Below are positions 62,220 through 64,000 of a DNA stretch of 64,000 bases, piece by piece. The stretch comes from Clostridiales bacterium. GTDB lineage: Bacteria > Bacillota > Clostridia > Christensenellales > Aristaeellaceae. A program made the translations under genes and the position numbers. The notes beneath the pieces are model-generated. The model had not been told where the DNA came from and made no database searches. It saw only the letters and a list, made by a program, of their open reading frames with translations. The DNA lies in the NCBI GenBank assembly GCA_015056145.1, contig SVGY01000010.1, positions 26,251 through 90,250 on the forward strand. The letters are read 5' to 3'. Every line of letters begins with the position of its first letter. The first letter of the stretch is position 1.

Positions 62220-62258
62220 AAAAAAGGCAATTCAACTTTACGCAAAAATTGAATTGCC
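62220..62258 (-). terminator. Leader terminator controlled by the ZTP riboswitch
   Basis: GGCAATTCAA (62226-62235) pairs perfectly with TTGAATTGCC (62249-62258), followed on the minus strand by T6. Its 5' arm overlaps the conserved UGGGCA of the aptamer, so ligand-bound aptamer and terminator cannot both form. Confidence 0.88.
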
Positions 62259-62331
62259 CAGACGGTCGGCTTTCATAGCTTCCACACTCCCCTGCGGTAA
62301 CCCGCAAAAAATCCGTCAGTCATGTGAACGC
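62255..62331 (-). promoter_or_regulatory. ZTP (pfl-motif) riboswitch aptamer
   Basis: The minus strand shows both signature blocks: a 5' AUGACUGACGG with GGGGAG after a GCGG/CCGC hairpin, and the 3' pseudoknot segment CCGACCGUCUGGGCA (62255-62269). P1 can form between GCGUUCACA and UGUGGAAGC with one mismatch. The class binds ZTP/ZMP (signals of 10-formyl-tetrahydrofolate shortage) and is named after its presence upstream of pfl genes. Ligand binding should favour read-through into pflB. Confidence 0.88.
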
Positions 62332-62337
62332 AGGCTC

Positions 62338-62366
62338 ATTGTAGCAAAGTATTTTCCCTTTGGCAA
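62338..62366 (-). promoter_or_regulatory. Promoter of pflBA
   Basis: Minus strand TTGCCA (62361-62366), a 17-base spacer and TACAAT (62338-62343) with a TGn element. Transcription would begin near 62331, the first base of the aptamer. Confidence 0.88.
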
Positions 62367-62375
62367 GCCGTTTGT

Positions 62376-62393
62376 TTGTCAACTTTTTGACAA
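62376..62393. promoter_or_regulatory. Rex-like redox operator upstream of pflBA
   Basis: TTGTCAA, four bases, TTGACAA is a perfect inverted repeat. It differs from the clostridial Rex consensus TTGTTAAnnnnTTAACAA by one base per half. Rex is an NADH/NAD+ sensor for fermentation genes. The site lies 10 bases upstream of the -35 box. Confidence 0.6.
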
Positions 62394-62449
62394 GGCGGCG
62401 AAGCTGAATTTATTTCACAAAAAAACATAATTTTATTTTCCCAAAAGCA

Positions 62450-62478
62450 TTGCAATTAAGGAGCGTGCGTTATATATT
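62450..62478 (+). promoter_or_regulatory. Promoter of the secreted protein gene
   Basis: TTGCAA (62450-62455), a 17-base spacer and TATATT (62473-62478). Confidence 0.65.
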
Positions 62479-62524
62479 CTATATAACATGCTTCGCACCA
62501 ACAACTGAAAGGAGATCTTCATCC

Positions 62525-63673
62525 ATGAAAAAAATCCTTGCTTTGCTTTTGTGTATCAGCTGCTTATTTCCTTTCCTGGCCTGTGCCGCTGGCGAAACCC
62601 TTACCGTAGGGCCTTTGGAATGCACCCTGCCTGAAGGGTTTGTGGTGGGCGAAAGGGATGAAAACGGCTTCAGTGCACAGCTTATGGGCTACGAACCCGG
62701 CATGCCGAATTCCTACTCTTTGCTGGAGGTATGTGTAAATGACACCTGGAATTTCTGCGAGAAACTGGGGCTGACGCTGAATGGAGTCAAGGAGACCTTG
62801 TCCTCTCCCGATTCCGATTCGGTTTATCCTCTGGTAAACGGCGGGCCTGCCCTGTTCCTGAACGGGAGTACCTCCACCGGCGAGCTTTTCGCCTTCTGTG
62901 CTTGCAGCGTTGGTCAGGACGTGTACATCGCCATCGAGTACACCTCCCCTTCCCAGTACATCCCCGGCACCTATGCACTGACTGTGCTGAATCATCTTTC
63001 CGGCAGCGAGAATGTTTCCTTTTTGGGCGGTATGAAGGGTATTCAGCAGGTTCAGACCGGCATGAATCCCGAATATCCTGCGGAGGCAAAAGCAGATATC
63101 GCTGATGCAGATATTTTCACCGCAGACGAAAACGGCAACCTGACGCTGTTCCGCCTTGATCTGAATACGCCCAGTCACGATTATCTTACTGCCCTTGCAC
63201 AGACCAGCGGCTGTTCCTTTTATTCCGTCCAGTTTGGCCAATACTATGTATCCGACTGTTTTGTAATGCCTACTGTCCTTGGGGCTTCCTCCCCCATGGC
63301 GATTGTTTCCCCCGGGGATGGACAGAATACGGTGGACATCAAGCTGGCTTCGCCGGATGGAACTATCGTAACCGACGTGAACAAAGCAGTTGACTGGTTC
63401 CGGGCCACTGCCCAGACCGTGCTGGAGATGACCGGCAGGGAAAAATACGAAATGTGCTATGTAAGCGCCTCTGATGCCAACGCCATGATTAACGATATGG
63501 AAACAGCACTGACCCGGTGGACATACTTCTGTGAAAACATGGAAGGAGAAGTCCATTTACAGCTCACCACTGCCAATGTAATCATCTCCCTTGAGAAAGT
63601 GCAGCGCACTGTAAACGGCGAAAATATTTATGTATATGAATCCTGGATCGTGCTCATGCCCACTGGCAATTGA
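62525..63673 (+). CDS. Secreted or lipoprotein of unknown function
   Basis: 382 residues from ATG 62525, with AAAGGAG upstream. The signal peptide KKILALLLCISCLFPFLACA may end in a lipobox-like FLAC or a SPase I site. The mature protein is mixed alpha/beta with repeated ETLTVGPLECTLPEGFVVGE-like strands; the pattern resembles DUF1795/PsbP-type secreted folds (TLPEGF, AFCACSVGQDVYIAIEYTS) but I cannot name a family. It is single-gene, with its own promoter and terminator. Confidence 0.6.
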   Translation: MKKILALLLCISCLFPFLACAAGETLTVGPLECTLPEGFVVGERDENGFSAQLMGYEPGMPNSYSLLEVCVNDTWNFCEKLGLTLNGVKETLSSPDSDSVYPLVNGGPALFLNGSTSTGELFAFCACSVGQDVYIAIEYTSPSQYIPGTYALTVLNHLSGSENVSFLGGMKGIQQVQTGMNPEYPAEAKADIADADIFTADENGNLTLFRLDLNTPSHDYLTALAQTSGCSFYSVQFGQYYVSDCFVMPTVLGASSPMAIVSPGDGQNTVDIKLASPDGTIVTDVNKAVDWFRATAQTVLEMTGREKYEMCYVSASDANAMINDMETALTRWTYFCENMEGEVHLQLTTANVIISLEKVQRTVNGENIYVYESWIVLMPTGN

Positions 63674-64000
63674 CAGGTATATTGCCGATAGATTTTCATA
63701 AACAACAGGACTGTTGGTAGGAGAACTGTTAAGAAACATTTTATCCATTAACAAAAAAGGCGAGCATCCGGTACTGGGTGCTCGTTTCCTTATGTAGTAG
63801 AACAAACGCAATGCACTGGTACAGTGCGTATAATTGCGCACTCCTGATAGGAAGGGAATCCGCTTTCGTTTGCTCAACAAATTGGAATTTGTTTACTTGT
63901 TTGAATATGTATATTTTGCGATTAAAGTTTGTTCAATACTATCATCTGTTGTATCTACGAATAGGGTTCTTTCATAAGTATAGTTTTCGTGCTCAAGACA
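63674..64000. other. Downstream region without recognised genes
   Basis: Holds the terminator at 63761-63790 and then AT-rich sequence. A GCACTG/CAGTGC repeat (63813-63827) and a TATAAT at 63829-63834 could belong to a promoter of a gene beyond the window, but no -35 box fits. Confidence 0.6.
63761..63790 (+). terminator. Terminator of the secreted protein gene
   Basis: CGAGCATCC (63761-63769) pairs with GGGTGCTCG (63776-63784), followed by TTTCCTT. Confidence 0.75.

Larger units (their letters stand above)
62185..62524. other. 340-base control region between divergent pflB and the secreted protein gene
   Basis: Holds, from left to right, the pfl leader terminator, ZTP aptamer, pflB promoter, Rex-like operator and the plus-strand promoter of the secreted protein gene. 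No coding sequence seen. Confidence 0.8.

Noticed and set aside
59965..62430. 821-codon plus-strand open frame opposite pflB
   Set aside because: pflB on the minus strand carries all catalytic residues; the plus frame runs through the riboswitch and promoter region without a start site.
63557..63880. Minus-strand 107-codon frame at the window end
   Set aside because: It overlaps the end of the secreted protein gene and its terminator, has no ribosome site and no recognisable sequence.
1..64000. tRNA, rRNA, CRISPR arrays, transposases, phage genes or attachment sites
   Set aside because: None found by eye on either strand; no cloverleaf, no regular short direct repeats with spacers and no transposase-like protein.

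Overview
The window looks like a chromosomal segment of an anaerobic, fermentative, low-oxygen-adapted member of the Bacillota, most likely class Clostridia (gut or rumen type). The reasons are: Gram-positive style AGGAGG ribosome binding sites and TTGACA/TATAAT promoters; the block dgt-dnaG-rpoD-trmK-nif3-cdsZ; pyruvate formate-lyase with its activase; a Firmicutes-type HelD; SpoIID/LytB-like and SPOCS-like proteins; and several glycoside hydrolase and sugar ABC genes. Genus cannot be read from the sequence. No rRNA, tRNA, insertion sequence, phage gene or CRISPR array was seen.

Layout. 1-3.8 kb: end of mutS2, a two-component system and shikimate kinase, closed by a strong terminator. 3.8-6.7 kb: a cysteine-rich SPOCS-like protein, a small P-loop kinase and an MFS exporter/permease. 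6.7-20.4 kb: a large minus-strand carbohydrate-uptake locus with two solute-binding proteins, two pairs of CUT1-type permeases, a DUF5696 protein, a Yip1-like membrane protein and an NHL/TPR protein, but no ATPase. 20.6-22.4 kb: flavodoxin-fold oxidoreductase plus radical SAM protein. 22.5-27.6 kb: GH5 cellulase-like enzyme with a TetR regulator, a LacI regulator, a sodium-dependent transporter and a DUF3795 protein. 27.7-34.6 kb: the DNA primase/sigma factor block, which also holds a small orphan protein resembling sigma-70 region 4.

34.6-41.5 kb: pyrimidine-nucleoside phosphorylase, an rRNA pseudouridine synthase, then a three-gene set (low-complexity repeat protein, two-TM protein with a possible GrpE-like tail, membrane-anchored Hsp70-like ATPase) and an rRNA methyltransferase. 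41.7-45.4 kb: DUF4003 protein and codBA. 45.4-51.8 kb: envelope-associated hypotheticals, HelD, a SpoIID/LytB protein and a 220-base structured intergenic element. 52-53.6 kb: GH43 enzyme behind a 20-bp perfect palindrome. 53.7-58.8 kb: a BMP-type nucleoside ABC importer whose binding-protein gene carries an in-frame TAA at codon 65. 59-62.4 kb: pflBA preceded by a ZTP (pfl-motif) riboswitch with an overlapping terminator and a Rex-like operator. 62.5-63.7 kb: an unrecognised secreted protein.

How it fits together. The window describes a saprophytic or commensal fermenter: secreted or cell-associated glycosidases (GH5, GH43), oligosaccharide import using an ATPase encoded elsewhere, nucleoside and cytosine salvage (BMP importer, pyrimidine phosphorylase, codBA), and mixed-acid fermentation through PFL under redox (Rex-like) and one-carbon/purine (ZTP) control. 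The best candidates for undescribed biology are the Hsp70-like three-gene set at 36.8-40.3 kb and the ATPase-less DUF5696/YIP1/NHL uptake cluster at 8.3-20.2 kb.
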